Of a stretch of DNA of 64,000 nucleotides, positions 15,578-24,789 are shown piece by piece. Under the pieces are notes generated by a model. That model searched no databases and was not told where the DNA came from. It saw only the letters and a list, made by a program, of their open reading frames with translations. The translations under genes and the position numbers were made by a program. The first letter of the stretch is position 1; each line of letters opens with the position of its first letter. This DNA comes from Chloroflexota bacterium (GTDB lineage: Bacteria; Chloroflexota; Anaerolineae; Promineifilales; Promineifilaceae): positions 20,769-84,768 of the forward strand of contig JACTMP010000083.1 in the NCBI GenBank assembly GCA_014584575.1. Reading direction: 5' to 3'.

Positions 15578-16540
15578 TCACTCCCCAAGCGGAGGCAGTT
15601 CGCCGCCACCCAGCAAACGGCGCATCTGACGGGTGAGGCGGCTCAGCCCCCCTTCCCGATAACGTTCTGCTAATAACTCCGCCAGGTCAGCCAGATTTTC
15701 ATAATTGGCAAATTCATCCACCAGACCGCTCCGGTATTTGGATAACCAGACAAACAGGTCGGCTTCCGTGCGCCCCGGAAAATCGGCCAGCAGGTTTGCA
15801 TCATGAATGATTTGCACGGTGGGCAAATAGACCATCTCATACCAGGCAACCACTGCTTCGGGGTAAGGCATTTCTTCGCCATCAATGTCGGCAAGCGTCT
15901 GGCGTAACTCCTGAATTTGTACCAGCAACTCGGTATAACGTCCTGGGGTGGTAAAGCAGATAGTGTGGTCAGGGATAAGGACATCCAGCCCTGTTTTTTC
16001 CATAAAGGTACGTTTGCCAAGCTGGATAAATATCTGGTCAAGGTCACTATTTGGGTTAATCTCGATCTCTTCCGGGTATTCCCAGACGTGCGCTTCGATG
16101 GAGGGAATTTGCAGGTGGCGGGCTACAGAGACGCGGTGGTTGCCATCACGCACAAAGTAGACATTGCCCACCTGGTACACCTCAATGGGCGGCCAACCGG
16201 CGGTAGTGGCTAATGTGTCCACCTGCATCCAACGTTCGCGCAGGTTATCAGAAAGAGGCAGGAAGGAGCGGTTAAATTCGCGGTAGCGCCCGACGCTGCC
16301 AACGATAGCGGTGACCGGAATTTCCCGCACCCCCTGGTAGAGCGGATTTTGCCAGCGCAGTTCACTGCGAATGGCGTCAAAAGGCAGCAGGCGGGTATCA
16401 CGCCCGGCTATGCGCGCCGTGGCTTCGTGTAAAACGGCCTGCCACCTGGCCCGGCTAAAGCGATGCCAGGCCTGGGTACGTGTTTCTGTTAGTTCGTCCA
16501 TAACGGGGCACAGTGTAGACTGCCGTGCAGGGGAATACAT
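15578..16540 (-). CDS. ParB/sulfiredoxin-like nuclease-fold domain protein
   Basis: 320 residues. The core has IPVTAIVGSVGRYREFNRSF, then VYQVGNVYFVRDGNHRVSVARHLQ; the DGNHRVSVA signature is that of the ParB N-terminal/sulfiredoxin fold. The remainder (ELLVQIQELRQTLADIDGEE onward) is helical and would carry partner specificity. There is no HTH. I would read it as a stand-alone ParB-fold protein of unknown role rather than a chromosome-partition ParB. The start is uncertain: ATG 16540 gives this length, while ATG 16501 (MDELTETRTQAW) gives 307 residues; neither has a clear ribosome site. Confidence 0.72.
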   Translation of the reverse strand: MYSPARQSTLCPVMDELTETRTQAWHRFSRARWQAVLHEATARIAGRDTRLLPFDAIRSELRWQNPLYQGVREIPVTAIVGSVGRYREFNRSFLPLSDNLRERWMQVDTLATTAGWPPIEVYQVGNVYFVRDGNHRVSVARHLQIPSIEAHVWEYPEEIEINPNSDLDQIFIQLGKRTFMEKTGLDVLIPDHTICFTTPGRYTELLVQIQELRQTLADIDGEEMPYPEAVVAWYEMVYLPTVQIIHDANLLADFPGRTEADLFVWLSKYRSGLVDEFANYENLADLAELLAERYREGGLSRLTRQMRRLLGGGELPPLGE

Positions 16541-16626
16541 CAGGCACGTTGCCTGAAACGGCCGTACTCATTGTTGTATAGTGTGGATAACCAGGTTAAG
16601 GCGAGATGAGCGCCAGGCTGACGGGG

Positions 16627-17178
16627 CTAATAGTTCATGCCCAAGTCAAACCCATCAATGATCATCATAACCCCGGTTACGCCGCCCCAGACCGCCAGCA
16701 TGATCACCAGCAATTCCAGGGAAGTAAACGGCGCGACCAGCATCAATAATCCCAACAAGATCATCAACAACCCCACTAAAATGTCAGAAGCGCGGCGTTT
16801 GCCAATGTCCTGGCGCTTGAGCAAAACGCGCATGCCGCCAAAGAGAAACAGGCTCAAGGCCACAATCACAAAAAACAGCCAGCCCAACTGTTGCACAAAC
16901 AAAAATGGCATCAGCAGGATCAACCCACCAAAAAAGGCGCTGAGTACCCCTTTCAGGAAACTCCAGGAGCGATCAGGCACATCTTTGCCCAGGAAGGCAA
17001 ATAAAATATCTACCAATCCATTCAAAACCAGATATAGCCCTAAAAAAATGCCGATGAGAAACACGACGCCAACCGGCCGAAAAAACAGAAAGATGCTCAA
17101 AATGATGACGGCGATTCCCTGCAAAACCACCAACCACCAATAGCGTTGGCGCGGATGACTGATTGTTGCTGAACTCAT
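16627..17178 (-). CDS. HdeD/DUF308-family membrane protein
   Basis: 183 residues from ATG 17178, chosen because GGAGGAAAAGCT directly precedes it. There are six hydrophobic helices in three pairs, with the short Arg/Lys cytoplasmic turns typical of the family (YWWLVVLQGIAVIILSIFLFFRPV, FLKGVLSAFFGGLILLMPFL, ASDILVGLLMILLGLLMLVAPF, LAVWGGVTGVMMIIDGF). Members include acid-resistance HdeD in enterics, but the role in this lineage is not known. It is monocistronic and divergent from the large peptidase gene. Confidence 0.87.
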   Translation of the reverse strand: MSSATISHPRQRYWWLVVLQGIAVIILSIFLFFRPVGVVFLIGIFLGLYLVLNGLVDILFAFLGKDVPDRSWSFLKGVLSAFFGGLILLMPFLFVQQLGWLFFVIVALSLFLFGGMRVLLKRQDIGKRRASDILVGLLMILLGLLMLVAPFTSLELLVIMLAVWGGVTGVMMIIDGFDLGMNY

Positions 17179-17388
17179 AGCTTTTCCTCCTTCATTCTGT
17201 TGGGCTGCTGCCCAAAAATATCCTGGAATTGACCAACTGCCCACAATGGTAGACAATGCCCTATCGGGCGCCGTTTGTGGTGACCGTTGGCGCGGGCAAG
17301 ACCGGCAGCAGCGGTGACGACAAACATTTTTTATCGTGGGGGAAGTATAACACAAAAGCACAAGGATGTTTACATAAGAGGTGGGAAA

Positions 17389-20300
17389 ATGAAAAAGATA
17401 AGTTTATTGTTGCTGTTGTTAATGGCCGGATTGGGCTTGACCTTTTGGTTTGCTGCCAGCCCGGCCCCGGCCGCCAACCACCCCACGTTGGAACACGAGA
17501 TTGTGGTGGTGCGCGCTTATTTTGACGACCCGGCGATTGTGGCTGTGGTTGCCCGTACCCAGGAACTCTGGGAAGTGGATTACCACAAGAATTTTATGGT
17601 CTTGGAAGTAGATGCCGCCGAGTATCAGGAATTGGAACGCCTGGGTTTGCGGTTAGAAGTGGACGAGGAGCTAACGGCCGAGATCAACAAAATCCGCCTG
17701 CCGCTGCCAGATCAGATCAGCGGCATTCCCGGCTATCCCTGTTACCGCACGGTGGAAGAGACGTTTGCCACGGCCGTCAGCCTGGCGACCAATTTCCCCA
17801 ACCTGGCTGAATGGGTGGACGTGGGCGACTCCTGGGAAAAGACCGCCGGTTTGGGCGGCTATGACATGATGGTGCTGGTGCTGACCAACGAGGCCATCCA
17901 GGCAGACAAACCCAAGTTGTTCGCCACCTCCGCCATTCATGCCCGCGAATACACCACCGCCGAATTGATGACCCGGTTTGCCGAATATCTGATCTCCTCT
18001 TACAACACGGACGCCGATGTCACCTGGCTGCTGGATCATCACGAGATTCACCTGATGTTACATGCCAATCCAGACGGCCGTAAACGGGCCGAAACCGGTA
18101 TCTCCTGGCGCAAAAACACCAACAACAACTACTGCGCCAACACCAACAGTCGCGGCGCTGACCTGAACCGCAACTTCCAGTTCCAATGGGGCTGCTGTGG
18201 CGGTTCCAGCGGGAATCAATGCAGTGATATCTATCGCGGTCCCACGGCTGCTTCCGAGCCGGAAACGCAGGCCGTTCAAAATTACATCTTCGACAACTTC
18301 CCCGACCTGCGCGAACCGCCGCTAGATGCACCCGCGCCCATCACCACCACCGGCATTTACCTGGACATTCACAGCTACAGTGAACTGGTGTTGTGGTCTT
18401 GGGGCTTCACCAGTAACCCCACTCCCAACGGCACGGCCATGCAAACATTGGGGCGCAAAATGGCCTATTTCAACGGCTATGAACCTGCCCAGGCGATTAA
18501 CCTTTACCCCACCGATGGCACCACCGATGATTTTGCCTACGGCGAGGTAGGGCTGCCCGCCTACACCTTTGAATTGGGCACCACCTTTTTCCAGGGATGC
18601 GGCTTCTTTGAAAGCAACATCATCCCCGGCAACATGCCGGCCCTCCTGTATGCGGCTAAGGCCGTGCGTGAGCCGTACCTGGCTCCGGCCGGGCCGGAGG
18701 CGCTGAATGTGGCCGTGAGCGAGATCATTGTGGAGGCGGGTACACCGGTGACGCTCACGGCCGTACTCAACGACACCCGCTACAACAACGAAAACGGTAC
18801 GGAACCCACCCAAAACATCATCGCCGCCGAGTATTACATTGATACGCCGCCCTGGATCACGGAAACGACGCCGGTGGCGCTGCCGATGTCGCCCACCGAT
18901 GGCAATTTCAACAGCCCCATTGAATCCGCTTATGCCGTTATTGATACGTCGGCGCTGGCCGACGGCCGTCACCTGATTTACGTGCGTGGGCAAGACGCCA
19001 ACGGCCAGTGGGGCGTCTTTAGCGCCAGTTTCCTCTTCGTTGTAGACCCGGCCATTGCCCCAGTGTTGGGCGGCGATGTAACGGCGGCCGATACCGGCCT
19101 GCCACTGGCGGCTACCGTCACGGCGAACACCATATTCCAGACCCAGACCGACCCCCTGACCGGCATTTACCAGATGCAGGTGATCAGCGATACGTATACG
19201 ATCACGGCCGTGCCCGATGACTCCAACTACGCCAGCGCCACCGTCAACGGCGTTGTGGCTGCCAACGGCCAGACTGTGCAACAAGACTTCCAGCTTTACC
19301 CCTACTGTGATGTCTTCTTTGATGATGTGGAATCGGGCAACATCGGCTGGACGGCGCAATTCCCCTGGGCCATCACCACCGAAGCCTCTCACAGCCCCAC
19401 CCACTCCTGGACAGACAGCCCCGGCGGCCCATACAGCAACAACCGCAACGTGGCCATCACTTCGCCCGTCCTTGACCTGACCGGTTATGAAAACCTCATC
19501 CTCAACTACTGGCAAATTTGTGACACCGAAGCTGGTTATGACTATTGCCGGGTAGAACTTTCCAGTGATGGCGGCGCGAACTGGAACGAGATTGCCAGTT
19601 TTGATGGCCCGCATTCGCAGTGGGAAGAAATCACACTGAACGCTTCCATGTTGGATAACCAGGCCAATGCCCGCATTCGTTTCCGCTTTACGTCTGACCC
19701 GGGAGTGGTGCGCGATGGCTGGCATGTGGACGACATTCGCTTACGGGCAGCCGGGCCGGCCTGTGTAGGCTATATAGCGCCCCAGGCCAGTTTCACGAGC
19801 ACCAGCCCGGATGCCCTGGGAGACGAAACGCAGTTTGTGAATACCTCCACCGGCACCGATCTGACATTTGTTTGGGATTTTGGTGATGGCAACAGCAGCA
19901 CGGCCGTAAACCCCGCCCACACCTACACGGCCGTTGGCAGCTACACCGTCACCCTGACAGCCACAAATAATCTGGGCAATGACGTGGCTACGGCCGTTGT
20001 CGAAATTCTGCAAGCGCCCCAGGCCAGCTTTGCCGCATTGCCCATCGTCATGTTGGGGGAAACGGCAGTGTTTACCAACACCTCCACCGGCGACGACCTG
20101 ACTTTCTTGTGGGACTTTGGCGATGGCGCTACCAGCACGGAAACTAACCCCAGCCATCTGTATGCCGCCGAAGGGGATTACACCGTCACCCTCACCGCGC
20201 AAAATGCGGTGGGTAGTGATGAGGCCACTGCCGTTGTTTCTGTTTTAGCAGCGCCGCAAGCCAGCTTCACCGCTACCACGCCGGTGGCATTAGGCACAGC

Positions 20301-20787
20301 CACCGTCTTTACCAACACCTCCACCGGCGGCGCACTCTCCTTCTTGTGGGACTTTGGCGATACCATCACCAGCACCGAAACCAGCCCCATCCATACCTAT
20401 GCCGCCACCGGCGCGTTCACGGTGACGTTGACGGTGAGCAATGCGGTGGGGGTAAATGTGGCCACGGCCGTGGTGGAAGTCTGGCAGCCGGCCCAGGCCG
20501 GTTTCACCGTATCGTCGCCGCTGGTGTTGGGCGAAACGGCCGTGTTCACCAATACCTCCACCGGCGACAACCTGACCTTCCTGTGGGAATTTGGCGATGG
20601 ACAGACCAGCGACGAGATGAGTCCTACCCATCTGTACACGGCCACTGGCAGCTACACCGTTACCCTGACAGTGCAAAATGATGTAAGCAGTGATGTGGCT
20701 ACGGCCGTTGTCATCGTCACCCCGCCGGTCATCACACCGGGTTACACGTTGTTCCTGCCCATCATCGTGGCGGCCCCGCCGGAATGA
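17389..20787 (+). CDS. Secreted zinc carboxypeptidase (M14) with four PKD domains
   Basis: 1132 residues from ATG 17389 (GAGGTGGG upstream), opening with a signal peptide. The M14 catalytic domain (about 115-440) has the zinc ligands His184 and Glu187 (AIHAREYTT), His328 (LDIHSYSEL) and the catalytic Glu395 (YTFELGTTF), as in carboxypeptidase T. After a CARDB-like region (about 445-565) and a carboxypeptidase-regulatory-like repeat comes a jellyroll domain with WHVDDIRLR (about 640-790). Four PKD repeats then follow from about 797, each with WDFGD or WEFGD and YTVTLT. The tail, YTLFLPIIVAAPPE, may be a sorting signal. It is probably an extracellular polymer degrader. Confidence 0.93.
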   Translation: MKKISLLLLLLMAGLGLTFWFAASPAPAANHPTLEHEIVVVRAYFDDPAIVAVVARTQELWEVDYHKNFMVLEVDAAEYQELERLGLRLEVDEELTAEINKIRLPLPDQISGIPGYPCYRTVEETFATAVSLATNFPNLAEWVDVGDSWEKTAGLGGYDMMVLVLTNEAIQADKPKLFATSAIHAREYTTAELMTRFAEYLISSYNTDADVTWLLDHHEIHLMLHANPDGRKRAETGISWRKNTNNNYCANTNSRGADLNRNFQFQWGCCGGSSGNQCSDIYRGPTAASEPETQAVQNYIFDNFPDLREPPLDAPAPITTTGIYLDIHSYSELVLWSWGFTSNPTPNGTAMQTLGRKMAYFNGYEPAQAINLYPTDGTTDDFAYGEVGLPAYTFELGTTFFQGCGFFESNIIPGNMPALLYAAKAVREPYLAPAGPEALNVAVSEIIVEAGTPVTLTAVLNDTRYNNENGTEPTQNIIAAEYYIDTPPWITETTPVALPMSPTDGNFNSPIESAYAVIDTSALADGRHLIYVRGQDANGQWGVFSASFLFVVDPAIAPVLGGDVTAADTGLPLAATVTANTIFQTQTDPLTGIYQMQVISDTYTITAVPDDSNYASATVNGVVAANGQTVQQDFQLYPYCDVFFDDVESGNIGWTAQFPWAITTEASHSPTHSWTDSPGGPYSNNRNVAITSPVLDLTGYENLILNYWQICDTEAGYDYCRVELSSDGGANWNEIASFDGPHSQWEEITLNASMLDNQANARIRFRFTSDPGVVRDGWHVDDIRLRAAGPACVGYIAPQASFTSTSPDALGDETQFVNTSTGTDLTFVWDFGDGNSSTAVNPAHTYTAVGSYTVTLTATNNLGNDVATAVVEILQAPQASFAALPIVMLGETAVFTNTSTGDDLTFLWDFGDGATSTETNPSHLYAAEGDYTVTLTAQNAVGSDEATAVVSVLAAPQASFTATTPVALGTATVFTNTSTGGALSFLWDFGDTITSTETSPIHTYAATGAFTVTLTVSNAVGVNVATAVVEVWQPAQAGFTVSSPLVLGETAVFTNTSTGDNLTFLWEFGDGQTSDEMSPTHLYTATGSYTVTLTVQNDVSSDVATAVVIVTPPVITPGYTLFLPIIVAAPPE

Positions 20788-20790
20788 ACG

Positions 20791-20818
20791 AGGTAATCGG
20801 TGAACGGTAATCGGTAAG
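20791..20818. repeat. GGTAATCGG micro-iterated repeat
   Basis: Two to three copies of GGTAATCGGT directly after the carboxypeptidase stop codon. Same words as at 12204 and 42178. Confidence 0.55.
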
Positions 20819-20827
20819 CCTACTGAA

Positions 20828-20887
20828 AGAAGTTCAACTTTTTATCGTCAACCGGCAATTTCTGTCGAGAAGAAAAGTTGAACTTCT
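20828..20887. repeat. Inverted repeat AGAAGTTCAACTTTT
   Basis: A perfect 15-bp arm pair (20828-20842 and 20873-20887) encloses a 30-base loop. It lies in the 240-base gap between the convergent genes ending at 20787 and 21028 and may serve as a terminator or be a mobile repeat. Confidence 0.6.
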
Positions 20888-20906
20888 GGACTCGGATATT
20901 TCATCT

Positions 20907-20976
20907 GGTGGCAAGTTGCATGTGGCAGGTGGCAAGTTATTCTGGCAAAAATCACCTGCCGCCTGCCACTTGCCAC
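20907..20976. repeat. TTGCCACCTGCC palindromic repeat, copy 1
   Basis: Iterations of GGTGGCAAGTTGC on the left face the complementary CCTGCCACTTGCCACC on the right, giving a long imperfect hairpin. Further copies lie at 29420, 34794 and 39650. Confidence 0.65.
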
Positions 20977-21027
20977 CAACACTCTGGGCATCCAGAATAG
21001 AATGTGTTTTGTGCGCCCGTTCATCGC

Positions 21028-22047
21028 CTAACTCCTCTTGAGGACGCGCAGCGCCCGCAGCGTGACCCATTTACCCGGTTTACCCTTCTGCTCCACGTCA
21101 ACCCAGGTCTTGCCGTTGTAACTGTATTCCATCTTCCAGCGTCCCTGCGCATCTTGTTTGCTGAGCAGCAGTTCCAGCGCCGGTTTCAGGCGGGGGTCAC
21201 GCCCATAACCCAGACGGGTCAACACTTCCAGGTTTTGCAGTACGTCGGTGACGTAAAAAACGGGAAAGCCAAACTGGAACCAGCTTCGGCTCGGTTTCTC
21301 GGCGAAGCCCATCGGATAGTCGGCCACTGCCGGGTCATGCGCGAATAAGAACTCAACGCCGGTCTCGATGGCGGCCTGCATGGCCGGGGTGCGAGCCGTC
21401 GCCGGGACTTTGCTCAGGGCCAACATCGCTTTCACCGCGCCCCAGGCGCAGGGCAGGTGGTTGTTGGCGCTGCAAGCAAAACCGGGGGCGCTGTTGCCGC
21501 TGCGGTAGTAACGCACGGCCGTGTCCTTCTCTTCCGCCAGTGCAATCCCCTCCCCGGTAATGCTGCGCGCCAGCCAGGCCAATGCCTCGTCCAGGCGCTC
21601 GTCGCCCAGCCAGCCCAGGTCAATCAGCGCCGCGCCCAGGTTGCCTTGAAGACAATGAATCAGACCGGTGGCTTTACCGTCTGCGCTAAAACCGCCATAA
21701 CGGCAACGGCCGTGATCCAGCACATATTCACCACCGGCCCGCACCCGCGGGTCACGGCCGTCGGCCCCCAACTGCGCCAGGAAACTCAGTGACCAGACCG
21801 TGCTTTGGTACTTAGGGTAATAACCAGGCCCCGGATTTACCCAGTAACCGGCGGCCATCTGCGCCGCCAGGATGGCCGGTACGGGGCCGCTGTCCATAAC
21901 GGCCTGTTGGGCGGCGGTGACTTCCGGGTCGTCAGACGGCCGTTCCAACAGCTCGGTCAGGGAAAAATAACGCACCCCCGGATTTGCCGGGTCCGGTTCT
22001 AACAGCCAGGAAAGGGCATCTCCCTTAAGGACTGTCTGGTCGTTCAT
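21028..22047 (-). CDS. Prenyltransferase/squalene-cyclase-like alpha-alpha toroid protein
   Basis: 339 soluble residues. The N-terminal signature is WLLEPDPANPGVRYFSLTELLERP, followed by repeated helical hairpins: YYPKYQSTVWSLSFLAQLGA, GGEYVLDHGRCRYGGFSADG, CLQGNLGAALIDLGWLGDER, HLPCAWGAVKAMLALSKVPA and FPVFYVTDVLQNLEVLTRLG. These are the QW-like repeats of the terpenoid cyclase/prenyltransferase toroid. No DxDD cyclase motif is present, so cyclase activity is unlikely. The N-terminal signature also occurs in proteins often mislabelled as NifH-associated (recalled, not checked). It overlaps the pyridoxamine-oxidase-like gene by four bases. Confidence 0.75.
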   Translation of the reverse strand: MNDQTVLKGDALSWLLEPDPANPGVRYFSLTELLERPSDDPEVTAAQQAVMDSGPVPAILAAQMAAGYWVNPGPGYYPKYQSTVWSLSFLAQLGADGRDPRVRAGGEYVLDHGRCRYGGFSADGKATGLIHCLQGNLGAALIDLGWLGDERLDEALAWLARSITGEGIALAEEKDTAVRYYRSGNSAPGFACSANNHLPCAWGAVKAMLALSKVPATARTPAMQAAIETGVEFLFAHDPAVADYPMGFAEKPSRSWFQFGFPVFYVTDVLQNLEVLTRLGYGRDPRLKPALELLLSKQDAQGRWKMEYSYNGKTWVDVEQKGKPGKWVTLRALRVLKRS

Positions 22048-22550
22048 CTTTCAAGCTCTGGCGTGGGAAAATCGGTCGGGGCGCGACCGCGCGCTTTCTC
22101 CGGGTAGCGCATTTGCATCAAGGGGATGCCCACGCCATAGGTAATAAATTCTTTTACAGGCGTTACTTCAATCAGGCAAGAGTCCGCCAGGAACTGCTCA
22201 TCGTCGGCCAGGCCGCGAAACACGGCTCGCAGCAGTTCGGTGGGCGTTTCCGCGGCTTCCAGAACGCGGGCCACACCGGAAAAGGTAATGGTCGCCGCCG
22301 GTATCTTGACCCAGGGCAGCAACGGGATGCGTTTGGTAATGGGAATAGTCACGGAAACGTGGGGGTTGGCGGCGATGTGCCGCGTTTTCCAGGTGTCTGT
22401 GCCCGTGCCGATGTACAGTTTATGGTCACGCACCACGTACACCACCCCCACCGTGCGCGCTTCCTGATGCGCCGTTACCATGCCAATTACGGCAAACAAC
22501 TCCTTTTGAATCGCCTGCCATACCTGTTCAGTTGTCAGTTGTTTTGTCAT
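22044..22550 (-). CDS. Pyridoxamine 5'-phosphate oxidase-like flavin-binding protein
   Basis: 168 residues with the split-barrel FMN fold of general stress protein 26-type proteins: TVGVVYVVRDHKLYIGTGTDTWKTRHIAANPHVSVTIP, then a second strand set with TITFSGVARVLEA. Such proteins bind FMN, F420 or haem; substrate is not evident. Start ATG 22550 has GAGGTACA upstream. It is second-to-last in the minus-strand run from 24762 to 21028, 1 to 4 bases from each neighbour, so it is co-transcribed with the methyltransferase and toroid genes. Confidence 0.85.
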   Translation of the reverse strand: MTKQLTTEQVWQAIQKELFAVIGMVTAHQEARTVGVVYVVRDHKLYIGTGTDTWKTRHIAANPHVSVTIPITKRIPLLPWVKIPAATITFSGVARVLEAAETPTELLRAVFRGLADDEQFLADSCLIEVTPVKEFITYGVGIPLMQMRYPEKARGRAPTDFPTPELER

Positions 22551-22551
22551 G

Positions 22552-23352
22552 TCATGTACCTCTATTGATCGTTTTCCAGTATTTGCGTTTCATCCCGTCT
22601 TCGGGTTCTAAAAAGGAGGCCCACTGAAATCCCTGTGCTGCCAGGAAGTGATGGATAGTGTTATCACTATCGCTGTTCCCCGGGCACAAAATGACGCAGC
22701 CTCCTGGTTTTGTCACCCGTGCCAATTCCTGATACTCGGCTTCTGGTTCGTCACCGAAAACGTGCCCACCCATCGTCACCCCGGCGAAGGCATCGGGAAA
22801 AGGAATATCGGTGATGAGGCCATCCACCACAAAAAAATTCTGGAATCCGGCCCGCCTCGCTTTCTGTTTGAGATAATGGCGCAGGTTAGCCACCGGCTCA
22901 ACAGCAAAGACGGTCTGTGCTGTTTCGGCGGCAGTTAAAGCCAACCGCCCTGTGCCCGCGCCTACGTCAATCACGGTCTTGCCCTTGAAATCCACCAGCG
23001 ACGTCAATTCACGAGAATCCCATTGGAGAAATGGTTGAGCGTCATAAAGGGCCGGTTCCACCACATAGACGAGCCAATCATTAATGGATTGCAGCACCGT
23101 CTCCTCCGCCTGCCGGGTTTCTTTGGACGTGGGCGATTGGCTTGTGCCTGCTTTTGCCAGAATTTCATCCAGCCAGTGATTCACGTCGGGGCATTTATGG
23201 CGGATAAACCATAACACCGCCGGATTGACCCGTAAGGCCATGGCCAACTCCGTTTCCGGAACCGCACCGGGAAGCCAGCGTAACTGTACGCTCTCCAATA
23301 ACAGAAGCGCATTGAACGAAAGGGAGGAGACATCTAACCAATAGGGGGCCAT
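22552..23352 (-). CDS. SAM-dependent methyltransferase
   Basis: 266 residues from ATG 23352, one base after the upstream stop and preceded by AGGAGTAAA; longer readings have an unlikely Arg/Pro-rich N-terminus. An N-terminal helical region (MAPYWLDVSSLSFNALLLLE) is followed by motif I, VIDVGAGTGRLALTAAETA, then VFAVEPV, VVDGLITDIPFPDAFAGVTMG and ARVTKPGGCVILCPG. This is the UbiE-like class I pattern. The substrate is unknown. It sits between an HhH-domain protein and a flavin-binding protein in one operon. Confidence 0.87.
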   Translation of the reverse strand: MAPYWLDVSSLSFNALLLLESVQLRWLPGAVPETELAMALRVNPAVLWFIRHKCPDVNHWLDEILAKAGTSQSPTSKETRQAEETVLQSINDWLVYVVEPALYDAQPFLQWDSRELTSLVDFKGKTVIDVGAGTGRLALTAAETAQTVFAVEPVANLRHYLKQKARRAGFQNFFVVDGLITDIPFPDAFAGVTMGGHVFGDEPEAEYQELARVTKPGGCVILCPGNSDSDNTIHHFLAAQGFQWASFLEPEDGMKRKYWKTINRGT

Positions 23353-23353
23353 T

Positions 23354-24070
23354 TTACTCCTGAAATTCAACGATCCTGGGCAGCGACCTGGCTGTTGCCA
23401 CGGTGTTCTGCACTTCCTTCGGCAAAGGCGCGATGCCCTCAAAGCCGGTACGGGCCACAAATTCGGCCAGCATGGCCCGCAGTTCTTCTGGTTCCCAGCT
23501 GGCAATCTTTTCCACGGTATCGGCGCCGGCGTCGTAATAGAGGCGGGCGCGAATGCTTTTCAAACCGCCCAGGCGGGACAGATCGGATAGTTTAACGAGT
23601 TCCAGAACAGCCTGCGCCGGAACGCCGGTTCCCGCGGCAAGCTGCTGCCGGGCGGTGGGCGTCGCCCCTGCCGCCAACATCTGTTCCACGTTGACAATAT
23701 CTACAGCCGCCAGCTTCTCGATATGTGCCGGCTCGATGCCCCGAAATTCCTTCAGCGGAAAAACCCGGCGCTGTCTGGCCGTCTTTTGCTCACGAATCTC
23801 ACTCGCCAGCACCGCCATCTCGTCATTACCGCTAAAATGATAGTAAAGGGCAAGGCCACGTACGAGCTTGCCGCTTGAACCCGGCTGCCGGGTTTCAACA
23901 ACGACGGCATAAGCCTCAAGGTCTTGGGCCACGGCCGTGTCCAATTCTCCACGCCCCTCCTCTGCCAGAAACGCCGCAAACTGCTGCACCTGCGCCACCA
24001 ACCCGACGACCACGTGCTCCTTTTTGCCCTGCCGCCGCAAAAATTGCCGGAAGGCATTTTCATCTTTCAT
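23354..24070 (-). CDS. Helix-hairpin-helix protein (DUF4332-like) with N-terminal integrase-SAM-like helices
   Basis: 238 residues. The first 90 (MKDENAFRQFLRRQGKKEHV to LVRGLALYYHFSG) resemble the core-binding four-helix domain of tyrosine recombinases, but no catalytic domain follows. From about 105 there are tandem helix-hairpin-helix units (LKEFRGIEPAHIEKLAAVDI and LSRLGGLKSIRARLYYDAGA) as in DUF4332 proteins. It probably binds DNA non-specifically or mediates protein contacts. The start overlaps the upstream membrane-protein stop by ATGA, and the stop is one base from the methyltransferase start. Confidence 0.75.
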   Translation of the reverse strand: MKDENAFRQFLRRQGKKEHVVVGLVAQVQQFAAFLAEEGRGELDTAVAQDLEAYAVVVETRQPGSSGKLVRGLALYYHFSGNDEMAVLASEIREQKTARQRRVFPLKEFRGIEPAHIEKLAAVDIVNVEQMLAAGATPTARQQLAAGTGVPAQAVLELVKLSDLSRLGGLKSIRARLYYDAGADTVEKIASWEPEELRAMLAEFVARTGFEGIAPLPKEVQNTVATARSLPRIVEFQE

Positions 24071-24762
24071 GCCGACCTCAATGGGCGCAGCCGGGCCGGC
24101 GACGGCCGTGCCAGCCAGACCAGCGCCAGCCCATGTACCGCGCCAACTACCGCGCCGGTAATAAAAAGCCCTATGAGAATGGTCACGATGATGACGGCCG
24201 TAGAACTGCTGCGCTGCGCCACGTCAATGAGGACGAAAATGATGGGCATACCTACCCCCCAGGCGGCGGCGTTGGCGGGCAGCCACACCCAGGCATGGGG
24301 CACGGCCGTGCGCAATACACGCCACTGCGGTAACGCCAGCACCATACCAAGCACCAGCCCCATGCCCGCCGCCAGCAGCAAGACGGTAGCCAGTGAAGGT
24401 TCGGCTACGGCCGTGTCCGTCTCTGCTGCCTCCATGTCCATCAGCGTACTGGGCAGCGACCCCAAAAACCAGGCCACCACCGCGCCGATAATGGTCGCCC
24501 TGATCCAGGCGCGCCGGGCGATGTGCGGGAAGGGGCGGCGCAGCACCAGCCATTGCAGCCAGCCCACCACGCCACCTTCAATAGCTCCCGTCGCGCTCAT
24601 CAGCAAGATGCCGACCAGGGAGGCCCAGGCGCTGCCAGCTTCCATCACCTGCCAGATGATCAAAACATCCAGCGCAAACGTCAGCCCCAACCCCACGGCC
24701 TCGGCCAATGAATTGGCCCCTACCCAACGCAGCCAGAGAGCGGTGTTATCTTGTGTGTTCAT
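24067..24762 (-). CDS. Multi-pass membrane protein of unknown function
   Basis: 231 residues with about six hydrophobic helices (AEAVGLGLTFALDVLIIW, WASLVGILLMSATGAIEGGV, WIRATIIGAVVAWFLGS, LATVLLLAAGMGLVLGMVL, WLPANAAAWGVGMPIIFVLI, VIIVTILIGLFITGAVVGAV). The VVGWLQWLVLRR and ALPQWRVLR turns are typical of small bacterial integral proteins with two repeats of the same hairpin. ATG 24762 has TGAGGAACC upstream. It heads the five-gene operon running down to 21028. Confidence 0.78.
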   Translation of the reverse strand: MNTQDNTALWLRWVGANSLAEAVGLGLTFALDVLIIWQVMEAGSAWASLVGILLMSATGAIEGGVVGWLQWLVLRRPFPHIARRAWIRATIIGAVVAWFLGSLPSTLMDMEAAETDTAVAEPSLATVLLLAAGMGLVLGMVLALPQWRVLRTAVPHAWVWLPANAAAWGVGMPIIFVLIDVAQRSSSTAVIIVTILIGLFITGAVVGAVHGLALVWLARPSPARLRPLRSA

Positions 24763-24789
24763 ATCGGTTCCTCAAAAGAGTTGTTTTTC

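Noticed and set aside
18322..19725. Long minus-strand ORF of 467 codons opposite the M14 peptidase
   Set aside because: The plus strand has full catalytic motifs and PKD domains; the opposite frame has no recognisable domain and is a codon-bias shadow.
21028..22047. Nitrogen-fixation role for the toroid protein
   Set aside because: It lacks the P-loop and Cys ligands of NifH; the name seems to be a carried-over misannotation of this family.
23354..24070. Tyrosine recombinase
   Set aside because: The N-terminal helices resemble the integrase core-binding domain, but the catalytic R-H-R-Y domain is absent and helix-hairpin-helix units follow.
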